64,000 nucleotides of DNA from Rhizophagus irregularis (Eukaryota > Glomeromycota > Glomeromycetes > Glomerales > Glomeraceae), in NCBI RefSeq assembly GCF_026210795.1, contig NC_089430.1:1860001-1924000 (forward strand), in the 5' to 3' direction. The notes beneath the pieces are model-generated. The model was not told the origin of the DNA and made no database searches. It saw only the letters and a program-made list of their open reading frames with translations. Position 1 is the first letter of the stretch. Each line of letters opens with the position of its first letter. The position numbers and the translations under genes are program-made. Shown piece by piece: positions 12,461 to 24,841 of the stretch.

Positions 12461-14783
12461 GATGTATCGTTTATCTTTTTTTTTCGCCTTTTTTTTTTAA
12501 ATTATTTTTGTTGATTTAAATTAAAAAAAAAAAAAAAATTGATAGATTGGGAATTTGGAATTTGATACCATTTGATACCATTAAAAAACTTATTTAATGT
12601 TTAAATTTGTTCTTTGTACGATTTTTGTGACAAAATTTTATTCTAAAAAAAGCTGTATATCGTTTTCATATCTACTTTATACAGTAAAAAAATCAAATAT
12701 ATGCTGATACATTGCTAAAATAAGCTTGTTAATGAGACTATTAAAGACAATGATCTTCCGGAAAAAGTTTTGAAGATGGTTTATTTGAAATTCTTCATAT
12801 ATTAGAAGTTAGAACTGAAACATTAGTAAAGAGATTGAAAACGATTTTCAAGATTGTTTCTATAGATGAACTAGATGAACTAGATGAACTACTGATTTAA
12901 AAACTAAAACAAAAATGATCAGCATTTTTAGGAAGATTGATGCTTTTGCCGTTTTGCGTCAAGATCGGCTTACATGTAAAAAACTTGTATTACTATTTTA
13001 TTTTCGAATCTCTATTTTTCGTTATAAATTGATTCTTTTCAACCAACATCTCAAAATTTTCCCAATAAAGAAATTAATACCATAGCTCCCAAAAGGATAA
13101 GGTTGATAAAGTCTATTAATGGTTGAAAATATTATTATTGCATTTTCACATGATTTTCATATGTATTAAATATCATTGAGAATTTATTAGTTTATTAAGT
13201 TAGATATATATTTTCTTTAAATTTATGTTTCATTCATTCCATCAAACGATAAAGACTATTGTGTGCTTACAAAATTAATGATTTTTTACAAATTTTATTT
13301 GAATATTATGAATATAAGAACATATCTAAGTTATCTAAGTTGTTAAAAACTTTGGACTTTTAATTAAATTTTGTACTAGATTCCGAATAGTTGTTCATCG
13401 ATAGCAAATTTATAATGCCAGCTGGAATTAAAAATCCCAAATCAAAGTTTATAGTAGCGTAATTTTAAAATTATCTATTAATGTAATTATATGTTCCTTT
13501 CTATTTTTGTATTCATTCATTATAATGCCAAAAATCTTGTGTAAATGTTAACTTTTTTGGAGAAATTTTATATTTTACATGATGATCATACTAACCAAGG
13601 AATTCAGTTTGTTCGTCCGGCACGTGATGATATGCAATGTTTTCCGTTTACTCTATACATAATCTTATGTTATGCTTTATGTTATGCTTATGCTTATGCT
13701 TTATTCTTTAGGGTCAGCAAAACCCAGCTTTCCATGGATAGTAGGTCAATATATCGAGAAGAAAAAAAATCCGATACACGTTATTGGCATTTTCTTTTTC
13801 AAAAAAAAAAATCTTTGATACATTTTAAGAAAAATAATAATAATCGACAAATTCATGTTAATCATATTATCGTCATAAAAAATTTGTCGTAAATTGTGTA
13901 TCATTCAGTAGAATTTATAAATTGTAAATTATTTTATACGATTATATATCAGCAAAAAAATTGTTTTGGTGTTTTTTTTTTCTTTCAAAAATATGTATAT
14001 TGATTTTATAAAAAAACAGATTCAGTATATTAGATTCAGTATATTGATTTTTTTTTAATAAAATTCTGATTCCAGATCTGCAATACGAGCGAAAGAAAAT
14101 TCTAAAAATATAATTGACACTAATTTTAATTTATTCAGATTTATCATCAAATAAAATTCTCTTGATTTTAATAAATGAACACTTTCCTTACACAGTATTT
14201 TTTTAATGTCAAAATCAATTGTGTTTTCATTATAAATTTGAAAATAAAAGAAAAAACTTTGGATTTATTGAGTTTTTAGAAATTTGATAAGTTTATTATA
14301 AAGCCAACAACATTTCCGTTCGTTTCTCACAATAAAATTGCTTATTTTTAATATTTTTTTTACCAAAAACCATTATTATACCTTTTAACTGTTTGAAATC
14401 ACAACTTTTTTTTGAATCAAAAAAAATCACAAAATAAAGAAACACATATAAAGAATCACTGTGAAGTTACCATTAGGAAAGTTATTCTTTAACTTATCCT
14501 AAAATAATAAAATGAGCCTTTTAAGACGTGTGTCGTATATTTAGTTGTTTAAAAAAATTATATTTTAGAAGAAAAAATTTTTTTTTATTAAAATTTATTA
14601 TAGCAATTGATAATAAAATTTACGAGAGACGAAAAGTAATTTATGCAGAAGTGGTAATAAAAAATCACTTAGTTTGACTGGATATATGTCATGTGATTGC
14701 AGATCATTTGTGTGTGTAACTTTGTGTTGCGGTTATTTTTAATGAACGTCGCATAAGATAAATCTGAAAAGCCCCAATAATAT
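12461..14783. other. Intergenic part of duplication copy A
   Basis: No gene recognised; an open frame at 13545-13892 is made of TTATGC repeats and is not credible. It aligns with 24842-27307 of copy B, except that about 13100-13483 matches the reverse complement of about 25685-26065. Confidence 0.6.
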
Positions 14784-15050
14784 TCCGATTTTAAAAGTTT
14801 CTGCAAAATTATTTATGTGTTATAACCAAATTATGTGATTATTATTTTTTTTAATCAAATTTTTATATTATATGATATTATTTGATAAAATATGTATATT
14901 TATATTTTTACCATCCTACAAAAAGGAAAGGACTCCCAAACTGATCTACAAAAAAGAAAAAAGAAAACTGAATCTTCTCACAAAAAAAAATCTGCTGGCC
15001 TATGAAATAAAAAAAGGGATAAATATAAATAAAAAAGAAAGAGGAATAAA

Positions 15051-15362
15051 GAATAAATAAAAAAAAATATTTTTTTAAAAAGAGGGGTAATGAAGTTAGA
15101 AAAGTTAAAAAAATTTTTTTTTAAAGGGAGGACGTCAAAGTTAGAAAAATAAAAAATTTTTTATAGAGGAAATAGAAATAGAACGAAGAAAATTTTTATT
15201 AAAAAAAGAAGAGTGGGAATAAAAGAATAAAATCAAAAAAATTTTTTTTAAGGAGTGACGAAAAAAAATTTTTTTTTAAAGGAGAGTGACGAAAAAAAAT
15301 TTTTTTTAAAGTGAGGTACGAAAAAAAAAATTTTTTTTTTAAAAAGGGGGGTGACGAAGAAA
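15051..15362. repeat. Degenerate tandem purine-rich/T-tract repeat
   Basis: Several units of the form GACGAAAAAAAATTTTTTTT followed by AAAGGAG-type purine stretches, clearest at 15240-15362 (four units) and weaker upstream. Unit length varies from about 35 to 50 bp because of the homopolymers. Confidence 0.75.
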
Positions 15363-15420
15363 GAAGAAAATTTTAGAAAAAATAACAGATCAAAAAGGGT
15401 TTATATAAAAAAACAAAAAA

Positions 15421-15470
15421 CGTATCATAACAAGTCAATAAACAATCACATGATCTCATGTTATGATACG
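15421..15470. repeat. Short inverted repeat (12 bp arms)
   Basis: CGTATCATAACA at 15421-15432 and TGTTATGATACG at 15459-15470 are perfect complements around a 26 bp loop. It could be a tiny MITE relic or a hairpin; no target duplication is evident. Confidence 0.7.
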
Positions 15471-16930
15471 GGATTTTTGTAAAATTATCTTCTAAAAATA
15501 TTAAGTTTAAAAATTCCGTATACATTCCGTATGATTAATTTTTTCCGTTTTTTTTAAAAAATGTTCAAAAATAAATTGTTTATTAAATATACGGAATTTG
15601 TATATGGAATCTATAGAAACGTACTGTACATAAAATATATACAAAACGTATCCTTTCCATATACATATTTCTTATAGGGATTATTTAAAAAAAATCTTTC
15701 GTAATAAATAAATCTCATTATGTATCGAACTTCGTGGCGCAACTTTATTGGTCGATTTGTACAGATCAAGAAATATTTGATATATCAAAGTTATTCACTA
15801 GTTGGTATAAACTGGCACATTCAAGTCGTATCTAATCAATACAAGTGACCCGAATGTCCAAAATTTTTATTTAAGAAAATTTCCTCGATATTATCTTCGA
15901 GTTAAAATAAATCAAACAAGAACGTTACTATTAAATATTGTCAAATTTTAGATATTGACTTTATAGAACTGGATTTAAAATCATTTAGCAGTAATTAATA
16001 CATTTAATTGTTAAAAAATATAATAAAATATTAGAAAAAAAGAATAAAAGAAAAATGTCCTTCGAACTTTTATGATATAATATTAGTACAAAGACACTGA
16101 TGGAAATTACCCTCTTAAAAATTACGTTAATGGTTCTTGCGCGTTGTGGCGTAGGAAGCGATTTAGTCACCTTTTTTTACCATAATTTGTAAAGTATTTG
16201 TAACATAGAATCTTTAAGTAGTCGAAAAGCCCAGACAGAGTGAACATAAGCAAAAAAACATTTGCAACTACCTTGAAGCGTCTAACCATAACTTGGAGCC
16301 AATAAAAAAAAAAGATTGATAATAGTTTGTAAAACTTAATCATCTCTTAAAATTTGAAATTTGAAAATGTGGTTTGACGGTTGAAGTACGATCACCAGCA
16401 CTGTACCATACATACAATGAAGGTTATATCATACTTATCTATATACACTTTTATTATAAAGGATTTAAAAATATTGTCAGGACTATTTGACGATTTTTTA
16501 TATTATTTTTCAGTTAATATTTAATTTTAACCAAATTGATAAAGAATTTGTTAAAATAATGGAATTATACAGATAATAACAAATGCAATATCATATGTAT
16601 GTTCAATTTTAACATGACTTAGGCTATATAAAAACCAAATTTTAATATTTTAAATAATATAAATAAAAATTTTTATTGTACTTTAAATTATTATTTTTAA
16701 AATTTTTAAAACATAAATAAATAATGTTCATCTTAACTAAAAACCTCCAAGTTGAACAATTGAGAGCTAACCTAATTTTTTTATTTCCTAATACCAACCA
16801 TAATTCAAATACATAATTTATCTTTTAAATTTTTAAAGTCATAAAAAGTTATTCTTTAAATATCTCTAATATACATTATTACAATTCAAAGTATTAATTG
16901 TAACTATACAATTTAGATTATTTCACATTA

Positions 16931-18520
16931 TTACCATAGAAGCATAGATAAATCTCCTTTATATAATACATCAAAATTTCTCATATAACTATATTTTAAA
17001 ATTTGAATATCATATAATCTAAATTCCTCTATATCTTTCGAAGAAAACCAACTTACATTGAATTTATCAGAAATAGTCAAATATTTAACTTTTTTCTTTT
17101 TCATAATATATTCCTTTATACAAGGATAAATAGTTACATAAAGATCATGACTTTCATTTTTAATTGACAATTCTTTAATAAAAGTATTTTGAGAATTTTT
17201 TAAGAATATTTCTAAATCATTTTCATTAATTGCAAGACACAAATTCAAATATTCTAATTTAAAAGGAAGAATTTGTCCTAAATTTTGTAATATAATTGAA
17301 TGAAAATCATTTTTCATATCAGTGACAAAACAGAGATCAATTGAAAGATAATTAAGACTTTGTTTAATATTTTCAATTAAATTGAATACTAAGTTAATAT
17401 TCCGATAATCCCACAATAGGTGTAAGTATAAAGATTTAATTTTTCTACAATATTTTGTAACTGATTTAAATAATTGTAATAATTGTGGTTTACTATCTAC
17501 ACGACTTTCAAAATTTTCTAAATAACAACCAAAATGTTGTAATAGCAGATCCAATGGTTCAAATTGTGATACTTCACGCAAAAATAAAGATTTCAATTTA
17601 AATGGTTTATTAATATTAATAATTTGTTGAACAAATTTGGTATCTAGATAACTACAATGAATAATATGAATTGATTCTAAAACATTTAATTGATTAAATA
17701 CTTCATTTAAAATAATTATATTTTTAAATTCAATATAATAAAATATGATTGTGTTTAATGTATTTGAACAATTAGAATTTTTCAATGATAATAATGATTG
17801 GTACAAAGGAGATCTAAATAATATTTTTCTAAGATTCTTTTGAGATTTAATAATTTGTGATAAACCGTTTCCCATCATTTGTTGATGTTCGTAGTGATTA
17901 TAACATTGATATAATAGAGATGAAATTGAATTGCAATTAGAACTTAAAAATGTTAAAAATTTTATTATAGATACAGACATTTCCAAATGACTCAATTGCA
18001 AATTTTTTATATTACCAATAAAATTTGAATTTTGTAAAATCAATTCAAAAATATCATCAAAACTACCATATAAAACATGCAAACTATGTAAATTTGCTAC
18101 ATTTTCAATGAATAGTTGAATTAATGATCTACAAATTAATTTTGTAAAGTTTGACTTTCGAAAATTTTTAGTTGCTAAAGTTCTATCCCAATCTTCAATA
18201 GATTTACTAATTTTATATATATCCAAATGTTTAATAAAACTAGAATATTTAAATAATGTATTTGAAGGAAATAAATTTTTATCCATTCCATATTCAATTA
18301 ATTTTGTTTTCTCATCATCATTTAAATCATATAAATAAATTTCAATAAAGTGAAGATTTTTAGGACGCATAAATGAAAATGGATTTTCCCATAATAATGG
18401 AATTGCTGAATTACACCATAATCTATTAACCAATATACATGAATATAGTATTCTATAATCTTGACGAAAATATTGTAAAATTTCACCTAATAATTCTGGT
18501 AAAATCTTTGAAAATGCCAT
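16931..18520 (-). CDS. F-box protein of the large mycorrhizal-fungus family
   Basis: Single exon, 529 residues from the ATG at 18518-18520. The frame stays open four codons further upstream, but only to a TTG, so the ATG is preferred. Residues about 5-45 form an F-box (LPELLGEILQYF, LYSCILVNRLWC, IPLLWENPF). The rest is leucine-, asparagine- and isoleucine-rich with recurring Lxx..L segments (for example LESIHIIHCSY, LKSLFLREVS), as expected for degenerate leucine-rich repeats that choose substrates. F-box proteins join Skp1-Cullin-1 ubiquitin ligases; the substrate is unknown. It lies between the two duplicate blocks and is itself single in the window. Its ORF is intact, with AT-rich codon use like its neighbours. 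Confidence 0.88.
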   Translation of the reverse strand: MAFSKILPELLGEILQYFRQDYRILYSCILVNRLWCNSAIPLLWENPFSFMRPKNLHFIEIYLYDLNDDEKTKLIEYGMDKNLFPSNTLFKYSSFIKHLDIYKISKSIEDWDRTLATKNFRKSNFTKLICRSLIQLFIENVANLHSLHVLYGSFDDIFELILQNSNFIGNIKNLQLSHLEMSVSIIKFLTFLSSNCNSISSLLYQCYNHYEHQQMMGNGLSQIIKSQKNLRKILFRSPLYQSLLSLKNSNCSNTLNTIIFYYIEFKNIIILNEVFNQLNVLESIHIIHCSYLDTKFVQQIININKPFKLKSLFLREVSQFEPLDLLLQHFGCYLENFESRVDSKPQLLQLFKSVTKYCRKIKSLYLHLLWDYRNINLVFNLIENIKQSLNYLSIDLCFVTDMKNDFHSIILQNLGQILPFKLEYLNLCLAINENDLEIFLKNSQNTFIKELSIKNESHDLYVTIYPCIKEYIMKKKKVKYLTISDKFNVSWFSSKDIEEFRLYDIQILKYSYMRNFDVLYKGDLSMLLW

Positions 18521-19399
18521 TACGTTAAGCAAAAAGGAAAGAAGAAAAAAAGGGTTTGGGCGACAACTTCGTTTCGTCGCACAAGTATTTATGCAACGTT
18601 TAAATTTCTTATTGGTTCCTTATTATATAGATCCTTATCACATGATGATCATCACTATTTTCCGCAGCACATCAACATGAATTATTTTATTCTATTTTAG
18701 CGTACCTGCTGATTTATCACCTAGGTTATTTCGGTATCGTTCACGGGTCCCTGACCGATATCAGTAATAAAAAAGGGAGACAGAAAAATCATATGACTAC
18801 TTACCAAAATCCGCAGCATCCAGTATTATTTAAAAAAAATTATAAATAGGGTTACAGTACTGTAAAATCTCCCGGTAGTACTAAGAAAATCATCAATTCT
18901 TGAGACGACTTTTGGGTTCCGTTGCAAGTGTAGTATGTGAAACTCTTCATTCAAATTTTAAATTTGTATGTTCGCTATTTATATTTAGAAAGACAGACAT
19001 CATAAAAATTTAGTTTGATTTCAAATTATTATAATTATAACGGTAAAAAACATAAAAGATTAAACGTTTAAGGCGTAAGCATTATTACGAGTCTGACGCT
19101 AAGTCAAATAAGCTGTAAGTAAGTATAGAAGCATAACAAGTATATCAGTCTTTTTCCGAAACTTATTCTACTGTCAAAAAAAGTAACAAGAAAATTGAAA
19201 CTCATAAAACCCGGTATAAATTGGGTTGGAATTTACTGTATAATTAGGAGTTTTTGAGTTCTGTCCAGTTTTTTTAAAATTGAATCTAAAATAGCCCTGT
19301 TCATTTCCAGTCGGTTGCATTTTTCGGTCGGATTTTGTTGTAAAAAAAATTATCCAATAAAAATTTTTTTATTTTCGATCGCAAATTGAACTGCTTTAG
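18521..19399. other. Upstream region of F-box gene, then spacer
   Basis: It should contain the F-box promoter, but no clear TATA box or regulatory motif could be picked out. No gene recognised. Confidence 0.4.
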
Positions 19400-19989
19400 A
19401 TTGATTTTTTAAAAAAAATATAATAATTTTGTAAATATATTTAATATAATATTTTATTTCTTTATTTAATAATAATAAAAAAGTTGAAAGAAAAAGAAAA
19501 AAAATCAAAAAAAAAATTGGGGAAAGAAAAGGATGAAGAAAGAAATCGGTTTAAAAAAATAAAAATAACAATACGGTCTAAAAAAAAGATCGAAAAAAAA
19601 TAATATAAAAAAAAAATTGGTCTTAAAAGACCGAAACAATAGGATTATTTATTAAAAAATTTTCAGTTTGGGAAAAAAAATTAAATGTAAATGGGAAAAG
19701 AATGAGAAAAAATAAATTTTTCGGTTTGAAAAAAACTGAAAGAAGAAAAGGGAGAAAAATTTTTTTCGGTTCGAAATCAAAAAAAGCATTAACTGAAATT
19801 GGATTGGTTGATTGGAATGCACATGGATCGAATAGTTTTTCAATCAAATTTCCTTAATTATGATATCGGAATCAAGAATATCACACTTTTCAATGTTACA
19901 CAATTTAAATTATTTATACACCCTTAACAATATATAATCCAGGTGCCGTTTATAAAAGTAGACCTTTAAGTGATATGATTTAACCTGCA

Positions 19990-20446
19990 ATGTCTTTAAC
20001 GAGTTTAATAAGTCAATCTTTTAATTTAGAAACTGGTAAACATTTATTATATTAAGAATTACATTACATTTTTATATCAATGTTTAACTTTTTTTTTTTT
20101 TACTTGAATAATTAGACCCATTTTATTATTATCAGACACCGTCTACTGGTAATTAGTCAATTATATATTTGTTATTGTTTGAGATATCATTCATTATATT
20201 AATAACCATTATTCTTTTAAAGTTAAAAGAAAATTCGATGAGATTAATGACGATAATGGTATGATATCAAATAAACTTTATTGTAAAGATTATATGTCAA
20301 AAGAAATTGAATTAGATATTAATAATCATAATAATAGTAAGTTTTTTTTTATAAATATTTATATTGTATTATTATATTTTGACCTAATTATTATTAATGT
20401 AGAACATAATTCCAGAGAATTTGAATTTGATATTAATACTCTTTAA
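19990..20446 (+). CDS. Small four-exon gene, unknown function (78 residues)
   Basis: Exons 19990-20035, 20116-20148, 20223-20336 and 20403-20446 are joined by GT..AG introns of 66-80 bp and stay in one frame to TAA 20444-20446. The protein starts MSLTSLIS, has a tyrosine run and the basic-acidic segment TVKRKFDEINDDNG, then NNH- and D/E-rich stretches, and ends EFEFDINTL. No domain is recognised; VKRKFDE could be a weak nuclear signal (inference). A TATA-like TTTATAAAAG lies about 40 bp before the start. No single exon is long, so simple open-frame searches miss it. The copy at 7172 is broken. Confidence 0.6.
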
Positions 20447-21388
20447 TTTTTCAAAGTGGTTTTTTTATTTTTATTTTTATTTTATTATAATAATAGATTA
20501 TTTTTAGTGCTTTTAGGATTTTCTATTATATATGTTGATTTTTGACGAAGATTTTATCGCTATTTAAATAAAATTCTATATACAAAAAAAGAAAATTATG
20601 AAAAATAATTGAATTTATAAATTTTTAAACCACAAGAATCGTTTTATTTTAATAAAATGTCCTAAATCGATTTTTCTTATGTCATAAAACTCAAATCTAA
20701 ATATTGCGTAATTTTCAATAATTTTATTAATTTGTTTTCTCATAAATTTATATATAGTAATGTTGTTAAATATGTACAGTCAACTCACCTTACATGAATT
20801 TGGCGTCTGGACTTATTATGCCTTCGTTCATTTTTCAGAAAATTTGGTAATGCTATCAAGTATCAACGAAGGATTTGGTATAGAATATTTCGTTATACAA
20901 TTTTTTCGGTATATAGTAAAAACAACGTGAACCGACCGAACCGCCCTTAAATAAATTATAAAATATTTTTCTAATTTAAACTTGTTTCAAAATTTATAAA
21001 AATTTTATTAGAAACTTAAATCTTTTCTTTACTGAAAAAAAAATAAAAGTTAATTATAAAAAGTTCATTTTATATGATCACACTTTCGTTCGTTAAACTG
21101 GTGTAACAGCGCTTGATTAACATCACTATAACAAAATTTTTTTTATTTATATGTTAAATATCAAAATTCGCTATAAGGTAAAGTTGACTATATAGTTGAG
21201 TTAAAATATTAATCATTCTAAAAGAAGATAATTTACATATAGTAGTAAATTCTTTGACAAATGACAAACTAAATTTCTCTTTTATTTTTGTATAAAATAA
21301 AAAAGCAAACTATAATAATATATAAAATGATCGTAATAAATATCGTATAAATTCGTTTATAATTCCCTATAATATTATTACTTCTTCT
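20447..21388. other. Intergenic between convergent genes (copy B)
   Basis: No feature recognised. It includes the empty site of the 381 bp MITE seen in copy A, near 20836-20850. Confidence 0.5.
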
Positions 21389-24300
21389 TTACAAATTATT
21401 ATTAGCGATGATATAAAGATCACAGAATTCTTTGAGCTGGTTGGCTCCCGAATTTTCAGCAAATTGTTTCATATTTTCCACATTCGACCTGGTAATCGTT
21501 CGCGAGAGCCTCAATTCCATCACTTCTTTTAAATGGACTAACTCATAACTATTTGCTAATTTAGTTAGATCTTTATAAAGTGCAAATTTTGAATTATCAT
21601 CATCAATACCTAAACTTTTAATTGCGACATCGATGTCCTGACCATACAGGTATCGTAATAAGATTCGCATCGAGTTAGGTCGAATGTCATTAATAGTGAT
21701 CTCAATCGGACCCGGATCTGCCGAATAAAATTCTTGTCGAAAAAATCCAGAGCTTGCCACAAGCATATATCGACTTGCTTTAATTTCTTCTTCATTTACA
21801 ATAAAAATGATGTCATTTAAGGAGGATTCATGATCAAATAAAAGATCAAATACGGCTTTTCCAATAATAATGGACTGATTGTGTAGACGGACGTTTATTT
21901 TATAATCTGGTCGTTTTACTTCCTTGACACCTGCACTTTTGAGCATGTTTGGATATTTTTGAAGACTCAAACAAATATATCTATCCTCATCCTTTTCACT
22001 ATTCAAAATCAAATCTTTTACAGAGACCCAGTTGTCGTCATCAAATGGGTCTTGATCTTTATTGAAATTAAGGAATAATCTTTCATGTTCATAAATTTGT
22101 TCTGACAAGTCAATATCATTTGTCTTGCATTCACCTTCGAGCCATTTATAAACTTCATAGACGTTGTTTTTAAAAACGCCAGCCCAATCGCTTTTCCATT
22201 CATCATCAACCCGTATGTGTGTATACAAGAAACGAAGATGTTCGATTACAGTAGTTGCTTCCGGTTTACCAAGTGATGGATACTTTTGAAGTACGTGTTT
22301 AGGCGGTACAACATCTTCTGCAATCAAAGACATTTGACTCCACGCAACTTCTTTATATTTGGAAAGAACTATGTGATCGAAACAATCTAAAGTATTAGTA
22401 CGAACATAATTCAAATTATAAGGTTTACCCAGATCTTTAGAAATTGGAACAAATCTAAATCTTTCCATTCCTTCTTCAAATTTAAGAGTGTCAATATTCT
22501 TATAGAAATAGTCGATTAAGGCAAAACCTCGATAACGTATGTCGGATGGAGGATTCACCTTTTTTTCCAACGTTTCGATATATTTAGCGCAACCAATGAA
22601 TGTTTTTTGATTAACCTTATTTTTAAATCCAATATTTGACAATGCATCTGAATATTTTATATCATTATGAAGATACATGCCCATGTTTTCACCAAAAATG
22701 ACCTTGTAAACACTATTTCGAATATCATACAGTTGATCAATTTTCTTTAATTTCTTATTATATGTGGGAAAACAAGGCTTATCTTTTAAATCTCTAACAA
22801 CATTACTATAATGAAGTATGTCGTTTAGAAAACGAACATATTGATAATCATATTCACTAGGGAATTCAACGTCTTCGAAAGTATACGAATAAACGTCTCG
22901 TTTTTGGACACCAAGTTTGATAAGACAATTTCGAACATTATCCCCAGAAGCATTCAAATAAATTTTAGAATCCTTTTTTGTTCGATAATGTTGAAAATTA
23001 CTTGGCAAGATGTACCCGCATGAAATTGGTTTCAAATCTGCTGGTAGTATCGAATCTGAGAGTGTCGGCCAAATAGGCAATGAGCGGAGGAGTAATTTTA
23101 GATCCGGATTAGATGTTATGTCTACGCAAATTTAAAAAAAAAATAAAAGAATAAGCAATTCAACCATTTGTTTAGTTGCAAAGATGATAATATTTGTACA
23201 CTTAAAACTCTAAGTAGCTACCTAATCCATCCAAATTATTTCGTAATAAGCCTTGAAATCCTAAAGTCTGTCCACGTGGTAAGAACTTGAAGAGAACGTC
23301 TGCGCGGTCATTCTCGTCAGGTAAGCCTTCATTAATCAACTGGAAAATATCATCATTTTTTAATATAAGTTGGAGTACTCTAAATCCATATTCGACTACG
23401 TATCTTGGATAATTTCCAGCGGCGGACGGAAACGGCCAGTACTTTGAGATGGGATGATCTTTTAGATCTATTTCTTTATTTTTATGTAATTTGATAATTT
23501 CTTCGAGTAGTTTGCAATAAAGTTCCGGTAAGAAATCAAGCAAAATATACCTATTCCAACCAAGTTTCTGATGATCTAAATCCGGCAGATCATCTTTTTC
23601 GATTAGTAATTTTCCACGATCTGAGCCCTGAGCCCAAGTACCGTTAAGATGAACTGGCAAATATATTGCATCAGGTAATGAGAAAAAAGAATACATTCTA
23701 CCCTTAAAGCAGTTATCCTCTGAGCTTTTAAGTATTGTAGCGATACCCCCTAATACGCGTAAACGATATTTTCTCGCATATTCTTTTAGTTTTGAATCCT
23801 CAGGATTTTGTTGAGCACCATTAGTAATAATCCAATGCTCTTCCTGTTTATTTTCTGAATTATCAGCTAATTCGATCTTTATCTGAAAAGTATTAATTAC
23901 ACCATTGTTAACATACTTTCTTTTATTTTTTGTATCTTCATTCAAATCTGTTATAATCGCTCTCCAAAGAGAAGTTATTTGGAATGGAGCTGTATCTTCA
24001 TTTATGAAAGACGTTTCAATTATTTCAATATTTCGAAGGAATATAAATTGAGAGGATGCAATTGATTTAATATTGGTGAGTAATTCGAGAACCTTGTCGG
24101 TAGTAAAAATGCTGTCAGAGATATCACTTGATTCTTTCCTGAGTGGTAATCGAAAGAGAGTCCCTTCAAAAGTAGATCGAAAATCTATTCCTTCAATGCC
24201 TTCAAAGGGAACTAATTGGTCCTTATTAGAGAACCCATCAATGCCATTATTGGGAATAAGACCCCTAATACCACGTTGGGACAAATATTTCTCTTGAGGA

Positions 24301-24841
24301 TCCAAAAACGCAAAAGAATCACCACTTATAAAACTTGGAACATCAGTAAAATGATAACACGAATTAAAGCCTATTCCATGTTTCCCGATTTTTGTATCAT
24401 CACCTTGTTTTCCCCCAACGCGTATCTGCATAAGCGATTCAAAATCAGTTTCTTTAAATTTCGCATTATTAAATATCAAAATGGCTGGGCCTTGCCAAGC
24501 CTTCATTTCATCATAAAATAGAGAGTCTGTAGGGTGTGAACGAGCGTCAACTATAACATGATATCGAGTAGCTCCAGCATCATCAGCTATTTTTTTTTTT
24601 AAAAAAAAAGGATATTTCAATTAAAATTTTAACGAAAGTGAAATAAATTGAATTTTAACTCCCTACCATTTTGAAGAAATTCTTTAAATATACTTTCGAA
24701 AGGATAATCCTGGTAAAATATTAATTTAATGAAACCATTAAAAAAAAATGCACTTTTAAAGCATAAATGAAAATCTACCTTTATGATATTACGAATGGAC
24801 GAAATAAGTGTTTCGTTTTGACCGTAAGATTGAAATGACAT
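21389..24841 (-). CDS. Sacsin-like GHKL ATPase with C-terminal BTB domain (copy B)
   Basis: Four exons, 24779-24841, 24667-24709, 23222-24586 and 21389-23121, give 1067 residues, with the exon structure of the gene at 8967-12460. The N-box (FLQNADDAGATRY), the KIGKHGIGFNSCYHFTD lid and the BTB segment (DIIFIVNEEEIKASRYML) are all kept. It differs by two fewer codons in exon 3 (near the NCFKG segment), two fewer in exon 4 and scattered substitutions, roughly one residue in ten by eye. The first intron begins GTAGAT rather than GTAGGT. Intron 2 next to exon 3 has gained a T11A9 palindrome (24590-24609) absent from copy A. Full-length open frames in both copies suggest that both are still used. 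Confidence 0.87.

Larger units (their letters stand above)
6397..14783. repeat. Segmental duplication, copy A
   Basis: Direct duplicate of 19400-27307. Both copies start at ATTGATTTTTTnAAAAAAATA and end at AATCTGAAAAGCCCCAATAA, with unrelated flanks outside. Each includes a small four-exon gene and a large sacsin-like ATPase/BTB gene. Copy A differs from B by two transposon insertions (6864-7076 and 8057-8437), a broken small gene, many small indels in non-coding DNA, and an inversion of about 380 bp. Confidence 0.9.
14784..16930. other. Gene-poor spacer between duplicates
   Basis: Low-complexity and AT-rich. It holds the repeats at 15051-15362 and 15421-15470. Fragments around 15700-15990 read partly like protein, but no continuous gene or family could be supported. 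Confidence 0.5.

Noticed and set aside
13545-13892. Open frame of 115 codons in duplicate A
   Set aside because: It consists of TTATGC-type repeats and poly-A, does not stay open in the matching part of duplicate B, and has no domain.
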